From assembly GCA_946481225.1 (NCBI GenBank), contig CAMLNJ010000225.1, forward strand, positions 1 to 5,808: DNA of 5,808 bases. The letters run 5' to 3'. The stretch comes from an uncultured Verrucomicrobiota bacterium. Lineage in GTDB: Bacteria; Verrucomicrobiota; Verrucomicrobiae; Opitutales; Opitutaceae. The translations under genes and the position numbers were made by a program. Each line of letters starts with the position of its first letter. Within the stretch, counting starts at the first letter, position 1. This document shows, piece after piece, positions 1 to 5,808 of this stretch. The notes beneath the pieces were generated by a model, which was not told the DNA's origin, ran no database searches, and was given only the letters and a program-made list of their open reading frames with translations.

Positions 1-722
1 CCGTGCGCTTCCGCATGCTCCATCCCGCCAGCGCGCCCGGCGCCGACGGCGAGGTCCTCACCATCGACGGCCACGTCTTCCAGGAAGAGCCCTACGTCGA
101 CGGCAGCCGCGTGATCGGTGACAACCCCCGCTCGCAATGGTTCGGCGCCCGCGGCGGTCACGGCGCTCGCGACCGCTTCGAAGCCGTGCTCGCCAGCGCC
201 GGCGGCGACCACCGCGTGCCCGGCGACTACCTCTACCGCTCGCTCATCGCCCTCCTCGGCGGCGGCGACATGGCCGACGGCCAGTGGGGCATCTTCCGCG
301 TCACCGCGCCCGGCAAGGACGCCGTGATCGTCAACCAGGCCTCCGCCAACGGATCCCTCACCGTCTCGGGCGCCAACTCCGTCAACCCCGCCACCGGCGT
401 CTTTGCGAAGTCCGTGAAGATCTTCTCCGGCGCCTCGACCTCCGGCGAAGCTCTCGCCACCGCCGAGGTGGATCCGCTCACCGGCGCGTGGAACGTCAGC
501 CAGGCGCTCACCGGCGCGGCCCCCTCCGAGATCAGCGTGCTCTCCTCCGACGGAGGCGTCGCCCGGTTCTCGCTCAAGACCCAGAGCACCGTGCTCAAGG
601 CCACCGTGTCGAAGCCCGCCGAGCCGGCCCGCGCGCCCTCGCCCGTGCTCCGTCGCTACGAACAACGCCGCGACCAAGGCTCGCGCCCGCCCGAGGGCAA
701 GAAGTCCTTCCGCACCAAGTGA
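1..722 (+). CDS. Multicopper oxidase-like protein, C-terminal part (5' end outside window)
   Basis: The reading frame is open from the left edge (first whole codon at base 3) to a TGA at 720-722. The GTG at base 3 lies inside a domain, so it is not a start. The first 100 residues read as the last cupredoxin domain of a multicopper oxidase: a GHVFQEEPY strand, an SQWFGAR segment, then GDYLYRS and QWGIFRV at 282-302. In canonical oxidases this closing segment carries the HCH and downstream His/Met copper ligands. Here it has none, so any copper sites must lie upstream of the window. After the cupredoxin comes a beta-rich, Gly/Ser/Thr-rich stretch (about 340-590) resembling a bacterial Ig-like domain, and then a Pro- and Arg/Lys-rich tail (about 610-719). 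Such proteins act outside the cytoplasm, oxidising metals or organic substrates. Family assignment is fairly sure; the substrate is unknown. The stop overlaps the next start by one base (TGATG), which suggests translational coupling. Confidence 0.75.
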   Translation, partial: VRFRMLHPASAPGADGEVLTIDGHVFQEEPYVDGSRVIGDNPRSQWFGARGGHGARDRFEAVLASAGGDHRVPGDYLYRSLIALLGGGDMADGQWGIFRVTAPGKDAVIVNQASANGSLTVSGANSVNPATGVFAKSVKIFSGASTSGEALATAEVDPLTGAWNVSQALTGAAPSEISVLSSDGGVARFSLKTQSTVLKATVSKPAEPARAPSPVLRRYEQRRDQGSRPPEGKKSFRTK

Positions 723-2665
723 TGCCCTTCGCCAGAAGCGCTTGCATCCCAGGTGGACGGGCGGGTCCCTCCGCCCGTCGCGCGCTCCGGCGCGTCGCCC
801 TCCTCGCCTCGGCGGTCCTCGCGACCGCCGGGGCTTTTCTCCGGGCGGAATCCGCGTCGTCCGCGACGCGCCTCGAGCACGAGGGACTCGCCGTCGAGTG
901 CGCCGTCCTGCCGCCCGACGCCTCGCAAACCGCTCCCCGCGCCGGCGAACCGGCGCGTATCCGTTTCACCATCACCGACACCACCACGGGCGAGCCGTTC
1001 ACGCGGCTCGGCCCCGCCGCGTGGCTGAGCCGCCACGGCGGCGGCGGCGCGACCCCGCGAACCTGCTCCGAAAAAATCCGCGAGTTTCTCGGCGGAAGCA
1101 TCTTCGCCAAAGCCGACGCGGACCTGAACACGTTCCGCGTCCTCGCCCTCAACGACGACGCGACCATCACCGTCGTCGACCCCCTCTTCGGCTTCGGCGG
1201 CACCAAGCTGCTCGCCCTCGTTCCGCTCGCCAGCCCCGGCGCCGACTGGGCTCTCTCCGCCGACTCCGCGCGACTCTTCGTCACCCAACCCGAGGCCGGT
1301 CGCGTTGCCGTGGTGGACACCGCCACCTGGCTCGTCACCGCAAATCTCGCCGTGTCCGGCTCGCCCGGCCGCGCCGCCCTCCAACCCGACGGCCATTATC
1401 TCTGGGTCGCTCGCGAAGGGGGCGTCGCCGTCATCACCGCCACCTCCGATTCGCCCGCCGTCGTCGCCAACCTCGACACCGGCGCCGGCCCGCATGACAT
1501 CGTGTTTTCGGCCGACAGCCGCTGGGCCTTCGTGAGCAACGCCACCGCGCAGACCCTCTCGGTCATCGACATCCGGCAGCTCAAAAAAACACGCGACATC
1601 CCCCTCGAAGGCCGTCCCGCCGCGCTCGCCTACTCCCGCCTCGGCGACGCCGTCTACCTCGCCGAAGTCGACAAAGGAGAAATCCTCGTCGTGGACGCCG
1701 CGAAGCACACCATCGCGGCCCGTATCGCCACTCCGCCCGGCGTCTCGCACCTGCGCTTCGCCCCCGGCGACCGCTTTTGTTTCGCGCTCAACCCCGCCGC
1801 GGACCGCGTGCATATCCTCGACGCCTCCACCAATCGCCTTGTCCAAAGCGCCGCCGTCGAGGGCGGCCCCGAGCAAGTCGCTTTCTCCGGCGACATGGCC
1901 TTTGTTCGCCGCCGCGCCACGCCGCTCGTCGCGATGATGCCGCTCAAGGAGATTGGTCGCGAAGGCCAGCTCGTCGCCGTGGGCGAGTTCCCCGGCGGCG
2001 AGGCGCCCTTCGGCGCTCGCACGTCCCTCGCCGACAGCCTCATGACCGCGCCGGGCAAAAGCTCCGTCGTCGTCGCCAACCCCACCGACAAGGCCATCTA
2101 CTACTACATGGTCGGCATGGCCGCCCCGATGGGGAATTTCGGGAACTACAACCGCGTGCCCCGCGCCGTCATGGTCGTGGACCGCAGCCTGCGCGAGGTG
2201 TCGCCCGGCGTCTATGAGACCGCCGTCACGCTCCCCGCCGCCGGGGCGTATGACACTGTGTTCTTCCTCAACTCCCCGCGCATCGCCCACTGCTTCCGCA
2301 TCGAAATCCCGGATAACCCCTCCCTCGCCGCCGCCGCGCCCGGCGCGCGCTTCAGCCTCTCGCCCATTTCGCCCGCGCGCCTGGTCGCCGGCGAAAAGAC
2401 CCGTGTGGTCTTTCGCCTTTCCGGCGCCGCGCCCGGACCGGCGCCGACCGACCTTTCGTTTCGCGTCATGCTCGCCCCCGGCGTGTGGAACCGCCGCCGC
2501 TCCGCCGAGTATGCGAGCGACGGCACCGCGAGCTTCGAATTCACCCCGCCCGAGCCAGGCGTTTATTACGTTTACGCCGAGGCGCCGTCGGCCGGTCTTT
2601 CCGCCAAGCAGGCGCCCGTGCTGATCCTCGAAGCCACCTCGCCGGACACCGCCGCCACGCCGTAA
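722..2665 (+). CDS. Exported YVTN/cytochrome-d1-like beta-propeller protein with C-terminal beta-sandwich domain
   Basis: This 647-residue protein begins at the ATG overlapping the upstream stop. The same frame is open further upstream, but only as a shadow of the oxidase gene, and this start gives a signal peptide: an Arg-rich n-region to R24, then a hydrophobic stretch at about 25-40. Residues about 50-128 form a beta-rich domain with RIRFTITD, PAAWLS and a lone Cys115. Residues about 134-430 hold successive propeller blades of the YVTN/cytochrome-d1-like type (RVAVVDTATW, HDIVFSADSRWAFVSN, RVHILDASTNRLV). A conserved-looking block follows at 455-535 with YYYMVGMAAPMGNF (460-473) and His523-Cys524, and then a C-terminal beta sandwich resembling YtkA-like domains (about 540-640). 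There is no CxxCH, and no d1-heme biosynthesis gene is visible, so the cytochrome-d1 name reflects the fold only. It is probably periplasmic or surface-exposed and may be a partner or copper-binding accessory of the upstream oxidase. The true function is unknown. Confidence 0.8.
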   Translation: MPFARSACIPGGRAGPSARRALRRVALLASAVLATAGAFLRAESASSATRLEHEGLAVECAVLPPDASQTAPRAGEPARIRFTITDTTTGEPFTRLGPAAWLSRHGGGGATPRTCSEKIREFLGGSIFAKADADLNTFRVLALNDDATITVVDPLFGFGGTKLLALVPLASPGADWALSADSARLFVTQPEAGRVAVVDTATWLVTANLAVSGSPGRAALQPDGHYLWVAREGGVAVITATSDSPAVVANLDTGAGPHDIVFSADSRWAFVSNATAQTLSVIDIRQLKKTRDIPLEGRPAALAYSRLGDAVYLAEVDKGEILVVDAAKHTIAARIATPPGVSHLRFAPGDRFCFALNPAADRVHILDASTNRLVQSAAVEGGPEQVAFSGDMAFVRRRATPLVAMMPLKEIGREGQLVAVGEFPGGEAPFGARTSLADSLMTAPGKSSVVVANPTDKAIYYYMVGMAAPMGNFGNYNRVPRAVMVVDRSLREVSPGVYETAVTLPAAGAYDTVFFLNSPRIAHCFRIEIPDNPSLAAAAPGARFSLSPISPARLVAGEKTRVVFRLSGAAPGPAPTDLSFRVMLAPGVWNRRRSAEYASDGTASFEFTPPEPGVYYVYAEAPSAGLSAKQAPVLILEATSPDTAATP

Positions 2666-2682
2666 GCGCCCCCCTCTTTTCC

Positions 2683-3795
2683 ATGCTTCTCCGCCGATTC
2701 GTTCGCCTCCTGATCCTCCTCTCCATCTGCGCCGCATCCGCGCGCGCGGCGACCACCATCCCCGACGTCGAGCTGCAGGACCAGAACGGTCGCAAGGTGA
2801 AGTTCTACACCGATCTCGTGAAGGACCGCGTGGTGGCGGTGAACTTTATCTTCACCCGCTGCACCACGGTTTGCCCGGGCCTCGGAGTCAGCTCCGCCGC
2901 GCTCGCCCGCCACTTGTCCGAAACCGCCGGCGAGGGTGTCACGCCTCCGCGCATCATCTCGATCAGCATCGACCCCGAGAACGACACGCCCGAGCGCCTG
3001 CGCGCCTGGAGCGAGAACTTCGGCGCCGCGCCCGGCTGGACCCTCGTCACCGGTTCACGCCGCGACATCGATGCGCTGCTCAAGGCGCTCCAAGCCTACA
3101 CGCCCGACATCAACCTCCACAGCTCCGCTTTCCTCCTCGGCAACGACGCCACCGGACAATGGAAACGCGTCGGCGGCTCCGCCGCGCCCGCCAAGTTGAC
3201 CGAGGCCCTCGCCGAGCTTTCCGCCGCGCCCGCCCCGGCCCTCGCTCCTGTCGAGCCTGCGCCTTTGACCCCGCCCGCGCCCTTGCCTGCCGAGAGCAAC
3301 GCCAGCGCCGCGGCCGCGCGTTATTTCCCCGACACGGTCCTGCTCAACCAGCACGGCCAGCCGGTCCACTTCTACACCGATCTGCTCAAGGGCAAGGTTG
3401 TCGTCATCAGCACCATCTTCGCCGACTGCGGCGGCGTGTGCCCGCTCATCGTCGAGCGCTTTGCCAAGGTGCAGGAAAAGCTCGGTGACCGCGTCGGCCG
3501 CGATGTCACCCTCATCTCGATCTCCGTCGATCCGGTCAACGACACCCCCGAGCGTTTGCACGGTTACGCCGAGCGCGCGGGCGCCAAGCCTGGCTGGCAT
3601 TTCCTTACCGGGGAAAAAGCGAACGTGGACTTCGTCCTGAAGCGCCTCGGCCAATACGTCGAATCGCGCGACGCGCATTCGAACATCTTCATCATCGGCA
3701 ACGAGCCGACCGGCCTCTGGAAAAAAGCTTTCGGCCTCGCGCCCGCCGAGGACGTCATCGAGATCGTCGAGAGCGTGCTTACCGACCGCAGCTAG
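2683..3795 (+). CDS. Tandem SCO1/SenC copper chaperone (two complete domains)
   Basis: This 370-residue protein consists of a signal peptide (residues 1-22, ending ASARA) and two SCO1/SenC thioredoxin-fold domains joined by a Pro/Ala-rich linker (about 180-212). Each domain keeps the full copper-binding set: Cys60 and Cys64 (CTTVCP) with His146 in the first, and Cys249 and Cys253 (CGGVCP) with His332 in the second. Each also has a DPxNDTPERL loop (D97, D283). SCO proteins deliver copper to, or reduce cysteines at, copper sites of exported oxidases, classically CuA of cytochrome c oxidase; here the likely client is the multicopper oxidase encoded two genes upstream. SCO proteins usually have a single such domain of roughly 200 residues, so this one is a double-headed form. 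The frame is open upstream to about 2485, but that part overlaps the previous gene; the ATG at 2683 gives the signal peptide and leaves a 17-base gap. No Shine-Dalgarno is visible. Confidence 0.92.
   Translation: MLLRRFVRLLILLSICAASARAATTIPDVELQDQNGRKVKFYTDLVKDRVVAVNFIFTRCTTVCPGLGVSSAALARHLSETAGEGVTPPRIISISIDPENDTPERLRAWSENFGAAPGWTLVTGSRRDIDALLKALQAYTPDINLHSSAFLLGNDATGQWKRVGGSAAPAKLTEALAELSAAPAPALAPVEPAPLTPPAPLPAESNASAAAARYFPDTVLLNQHGQPVHFYTDLLKGKVVVISTIFADCGGVCPLIVERFAKVQEKLGDRVGRDVTLISISVDPVNDTPERLHGYAERAGAKPGWHFLTGEKANVDFVLKRLGQYVESRDAHSNIFIIGNEPTGLWKKAFGLAPAEDVIEIVESVLTDRS
2803..3383 (+). repeat. Diverged direct repeat within the tandem SCO gene
   Basis: The two SCO domains retain short stretches of nucleotide identity. 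TTCTACACCGATCT occurs at 2803-2816 and again at 3370-3383. A second pair, coding for the NDTPER loop, lies at 2980-2996 and 3538-3554 with one mismatch. The offset is 567 bases at the first pair and 558 at the second, matching the spacing of the Cys pairs (189 residues) and of the His ligands (186 residues). Most of the rest has diverged, so the duplication is old, or two SCO genes fused. Confidence 0.6.
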
Positions 3796-3813
3796 CGACA
3801 CGGCGCCACGTCC

Positions 3814-4917
3814 ATGCCGCACCCGAATCCGCTCCGGCTTCTTGGTCTTCTCGGCGGACTGGCATGTGTGGTGGCCACCGGGGCGGAGGCTCCGTCTGCG
3901 GCGGAACGCGGGCGCCTGCTTTATGAGCAAGGCATCGGCGCCGGCGGACGCCGTCTTTCCGCCGCCACCGGCGCCGAACAGGCTCTTTTGCCGCCAACCT
4001 TCTCCGCCTGCCTGAACTGCCACGGCGCCGATGGTCGCGGCCGCACCGAGGGCGGAGTAATCGTGCCGCCGATAACCTGGGAGCAACTGGACAAACCTTA
4101 CGGCGTCACCACGCCCGGCGGACGACGACGCGTCGCCTACGACGAGGTCACCTTCCACGTGGCCCTCACGCGCGGCGTGGACCCGTCGGGGCACACCTTG
4201 GCGCCGGCTATGCCGCGCTACTCGCTCACCCCGCAAGAATCGTCCGACCTCGCCGCCTATCTCCGGCAGATCGGCGAGCGCTCCATCCCCGGCGTGAGCG
4301 ACGACACGATCCTGCTCGGCTGGCGCGCTCCGGCGGGCGCATCGGCGATCGTGGCTGCGAGCGTCATCGAAGCCTGGTGTGCCGAGATCAACGCGACGGG
4401 CGGCATCTTTCAGCGCCGGGTGCGGGCGGTCGCGCTCGGCGACGGCGCGCAACCGGCCTTCGCCGTCCTGTCCATCGGCGAAGGCCGAGCCGATTCGTCC
4501 GCCGCGCTCGCGCTCGCCCGAAGCGGTGTCCCCGTGCTCATCGCGGGTCGCGCGCCCGGCGAGGAGCGCGGACACGAGCGCTGCTTGTTTGCTCTTCTTC
4601 CCGCTGACTCGGCGCCCCACGGAGCCGCCGAGATGCCGCCGCAAAGCGTCGAAGACTACTTTGCGTTTGTCCGCCGGCACTCGCTGCCCGCGGCCGAGCA
4701 CGACCTGCAACTCGCCTTGCTGGCCTCCGCCCGAGTGGTGCTGGAGGCGCTCAAAAACACCGGCCGCGAACTCGACCGCGAAAAGTTCCTGACCGCGTTG
4801 GAGGCGCTTTCGGGCGTCGAGACCGGCTTCACCCCTCCCGCGAGTTTCACGCCTCGTCGACACGTCGCCACCTCGGGCGTCTACGCGATCCCGGCACACC
4901 GCTTTTCACCACCATGA
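3814..4917 (+). CDS. Exported mono-heme cytochrome c fused to a shortened periplasmic-binding-protein-like domain
   Basis: This 367-residue protein has a signal peptide (about 1-26, hydrophobic at 8-22, ending ATGAEA) and one heme-c site, CLNCH at residues 66-70. AMPRY at 132-136 supplies Met133 as the probable second axial ligand, and an LAAYLRQI helix closes the cytochrome domain. From about residue 158 the sequence resembles Leu/Ile/Val-type substrate-binding proteins: GVSDDTILLG, AEINATGGIFQRRVR, QPAFAVLS and GVPVLIAG. It then jumps to the family's usual C-terminal end (REKFLTALEALSG, a Pro-rich strand, SGVYAI). The receptor half is only about 210 residues, well short of the roughly 340 usual for a full binding protein, so most of the middle is absent. 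It probably acts in the periplasm as an electron carrier for the oxidase module. The heme domain is certain; the role of the receptor-like half is not. The start is 18 bases after the previous stop, with no clear Shine-Dalgarno. Confidence 0.85.
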   Translation: MPHPNPLRLLGLLGGLACVVATGAEAPSAAERGRLLYEQGIGAGGRRLSAATGAEQALLPPTFSACLNCHGADGRGRTEGGVIVPPITWEQLDKPYGVTTPGGRRRVAYDEVTFHVALTRGVDPSGHTLAPAMPRYSLTPQESSDLAAYLRQIGERSIPGVSDDTILLGWRAPAGASAIVAASVIEAWCAEINATGGIFQRRVRAVALGDGAQPAFAVLSIGEGRADSSAALALARSGVPVLIAGRAPGEERGHERCLFALLPADSAPHGAAEMPPQSVEDYFAFVRRHSLPAAEHDLQLALLASARVVLEALKNTGRELDREKFLTALEALSGVETGFTPPASFTPRRHVATSGVYAIPAHRFSPP

Positions 4918-5600
4918 CCAAGCCAATACCCTCGTTCCTGATCGGCATACCTGTCTACGACGGCGTCGACCTGCTCGATGTCGCTGCGCCCTGCGAGTTG
5001 TTCAACTGGATGAAAGAGAGCGTGGCCAAGACGCTTTCGGTCGAGATCCGGCTCGTCGCGCCCACGCTCGCGCCCGTGACGGCACGCGGCGGCCTTCTGC
5101 TCACGCCGCAAGGCACCTTCGACGGGACCCCGAAGCTCGATCTGCTGTGGGTTCCCGGCGGCAACGCCGACCAGCTCAAGCTCCGCATGGAGGATCCCGT
5201 GTATCTGAATTTCATGCGGTCCCGCGCGAAACACGCGACCTACGTGACCTCGGTGTGTGAAGGCGCGCTCTTGCTCGCGAGCGCCGGTCTGCTCGACGGC
5301 TACAAGGCGACCACGCACTGGGCCTTTCTGCCCTGTTTGCGGGCCTACAAGAAGGTGAAGGTCGTGCCGGGCTATCCGCGCTATCAGGTCAACCGATTCA
5401 AAGGCGCCAAAGGCGGCTGGCGCTACGTGGTCACGGGCGGCGGCGTGTCCTCCGGCCTCGACGAGGCGCTCAAGCTGATTGAGTTGATCGCGGGCCGGGC
5501 GGTGGCGAAGAGCGTGCAGCTCAACACCCAGTATTTCCCCGAGCCGCCGGTTACCGGCAGCATCCCCACGCCCACGGGCTGCCCCTTGGATGAGGCCTAG
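4914..5600 (+). CDS. DJ-1/PfpI-family protein (isonitrile-hydratase-like fold)
   Basis: This 228-residue protein has no signal peptide or membrane helix, so it is probably cytoplasmic, unlike the exported products before it. It carries the DJ-1/PfpI (class I glutamine amidotransferase-like) hallmarks: LLDVAAP near the N-terminus (Asp22), LLWVPGG (77-83), the nucleophile elbow TSVCEGALLLASAGLLDG around Cys115, ATTHW with His135, and VTGGGVSSGLDEAL near the C-terminus. It resembles isonitrile hydratase and the N-terminal domain of GlxA-type regulators but lacks their AraC DNA-binding domain. Asp22 and Cys115 match the Asp17/Cys101 pair of isonitrile hydratase, but Glu116 replaces the Thr that follows its catalytic Cys, so that activity should not be assumed. 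The start overlaps the cytochrome stop (ATGA), indicating coupling and operon membership. A role in protein or small-molecule repair or redox stress is possible but unproven. Confidence 0.85.
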   Translation: MTKPIPSFLIGIPVYDGVDLLDVAAPCELFNWMKESVAKTLSVEIRLVAPTLAPVTARGGLLLTPQGTFDGTPKLDLLWVPGGNADQLKLRMEDPVYLNFMRSRAKHATYVTSVCEGALLLASAGLLDGYKATTHWAFLPCLRAYKKVKVVPGYPRYQVNRFKGAKGGWRYVVTGGGVSSGLDEALKLIELIAGRAVAKSVQLNTQYFPEPPVTGSIPTPTGCPLDEA

Positions 5601-5608
5601 GGAAACGT

Positions 5609-5635
5609 GGGCGTGGATAATCCACGCCCCCTTTT
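5609..5635 (+). terminator. Rho-independent-type terminator after the operon
   Basis: A perfect 9-bp GC-rich stem (GGGCGTGGA at 5609-5617, TCCACGCCC at 5621-5629) with a TAA loop is followed by CC and a short TTTT run (5632-5635). It starts 9 bases after the DJ-1 stop and sits in the 37-base gap between convergent genes. For minus-strand transcripts the same stem is followed by only a weak TTT, so it may work partly in both directions. The U-run is short, hence moderate confidence. Confidence 0.7.
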
Positions 5636-5637
5636 CG

Positions 5638-5808
5638 TCAGGACGGTTTCTTGAGGTTCTTCTTCAACGACGAGCAGCCGCAGCCCTCGTCGGCGGAGCC
5701 GCAGCCAGTCTTCGCGCGGCGGTGCTTGCGCCAAGCTCGCGCGATCAGCCACCCCGCGGCGAAAGCCACGATCAGGAAGGCGAGGGGCGTTTGCCAATCG
5801 GCGGGCAT
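5638..5808 (-). CDS. FeoB-associated-type Cys-rich small membrane protein
   Basis: On the minus strand an ATG at the very right edge (5806-5808) opens a 56-residue frame ending in TGA at 5640-5638. The protein has a short N-terminus (MPADWQTP), one hydrophobic helix at about residues 9-25 (LAFLIVAFAAGWLIARA), a basic RKHRRAK stretch that would face the cytoplasm, and a Cys-rich tail with TGCG and EGCGCSS (Cys36, Cys43, Cys45), then a Lys-rich end. This architecture matches the small proteins encoded after feoB in many ferrous-iron uptake operons (FeoB-associated Cys-rich membrane protein family). If so, feoA/feoB should lie beyond the right edge, upstream on the minus strand. The start is plausible but unproven, since the frame could continue past the window. 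An overlapping minus-strand frame at 5597-5797 shows no family features. Confidence 0.75.
   Translation of the reverse strand: MPADWQTPLAFLIVAFAAGWLIARAWRKHRRAKTGCGSADEGCGCSSLKKNLKKPS

Noticed and set aside
137..721. An upstream extension of the propeller gene's frame, starting at ATG 137.
   Set aside because: The extension is Arg/Pro-rich, overlaps the oxidase coding sequence in another frame, and would bury the signal peptide that begins at 722.
722..2665. Reading the propeller protein as a true cytochrome cd1 nitrite reductase (nirS).
   Set aside because: There is no CxxCH heme-c site, no visible d1-heme ligands and no d1 biosynthesis genes in the window; only the propeller fold is shared.
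2485..2682. An upstream extension of the tandem SCO frame.
   Set aside because: It overlaps the conserved C-terminal domain of the propeller protein, and the ATG at 2683 gives a proper signal peptide.
656..2737. A 693-codon open frame on the minus strand opposite the propeller gene.
   Set aside because: Its translation is low-complexity, rich in Gly, Arg, Asp and Glu, and has no domain motif. It is the expected antisense shadow of a GC-rich gene with G/C third positions.
4480..4660. A frameshift explaining the shortened receptor domain of the cytochrome fusion.
   Set aside because: The alternative plus-strand frames here translate to Arg/Ser/Pro-rich sequence with no sign of the missing binding-protein middle, and the main frame keeps normal codon bias.
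3055..4899. A 614-codon open frame on the minus strand opposite the SCO and cytochrome genes.
   Set aside because: It spans two clearly recognised plus-strand genes, is Gly/Arg-rich and shows no family motif, so it is a shadow.
5597..5797. A 66-codon minus-strand frame overlapping the Cys-rich gene.
   Set aside because: It is Arg-rich with no recognisable features and runs through the terminator into the DJ-1 stop, whereas the alternative frame gives a recognisable helix plus Cys tail.
1..5808. CRISPR arrays, insertion sequences, tRNA or rRNA genes, riboswitches and an operon promoter.
   Set aside because: No spaced repeats, terminal inverted repeats, transposase motifs or structural RNA signatures were seen. 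The operon's promoter must lie left of the window.

Overview
The window is very GC-rich and tightly packed with genes. Its codons prefer G/C at the third position, and none of its internal start codons has a clear Shine-Dalgarno sequence. Together with the protein flavour, this suggests a Verrucomicrobiota bacterium, perhaps Opitutaceae. That placement is an inference from composition and style, because no phylogenetic marker is present.

Layout. Five plus-strand genes are packed end to end and probably form one transcription unit: (1) the 3' end of a multicopper oxidase-like cupredoxin protein (1-722); (2) an exported YVTN/cytochrome-d1-like beta-propeller protein (722-2665), which shares one base with gene 1; (3) an exported protein with two complete SCO1/SenC copper-chaperone domains in tandem (2683-3795); (4) an exported mono-heme c-type cytochrome fused to a shortened periplasmic-binding-protein-like domain (3814-4917); and (5) a cytoplasmic DJ-1/PfpI-family protein (4914-5600), which overlaps gene 4 by an ATGA. 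A short, strong hairpin terminator (5609-5635) closes the unit. Converging on it from the minus strand is a 56-residue, one-helix, Cys-rich protein of the FeoB-associated type (5638-5808), so iron-uptake genes may lie just beyond the right edge.

How it may work. Genes 1 to 4 look like an extracytoplasmic copper/heme redox module: an oxidase-like cupredoxin protein, a propeller partner with a possible Met-rich copper site, a double copper chaperone to load copper, and a cytochrome c to carry electrons. Multicopper oxidase, SCO and cytochrome c genes are known to cluster in some bacteria, including, as far as I recall, loci for putative manganese oxidases. The substrate here cannot be read from the sequence. 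The most unusual points are the two-headed SCO protein, the abridged receptor half of the cytochrome, the ligand-free last cupredoxin domain of the oxidase, and a DJ-1 protein with Cys-Glu where isonitrile hydratase has Cys-Thr.
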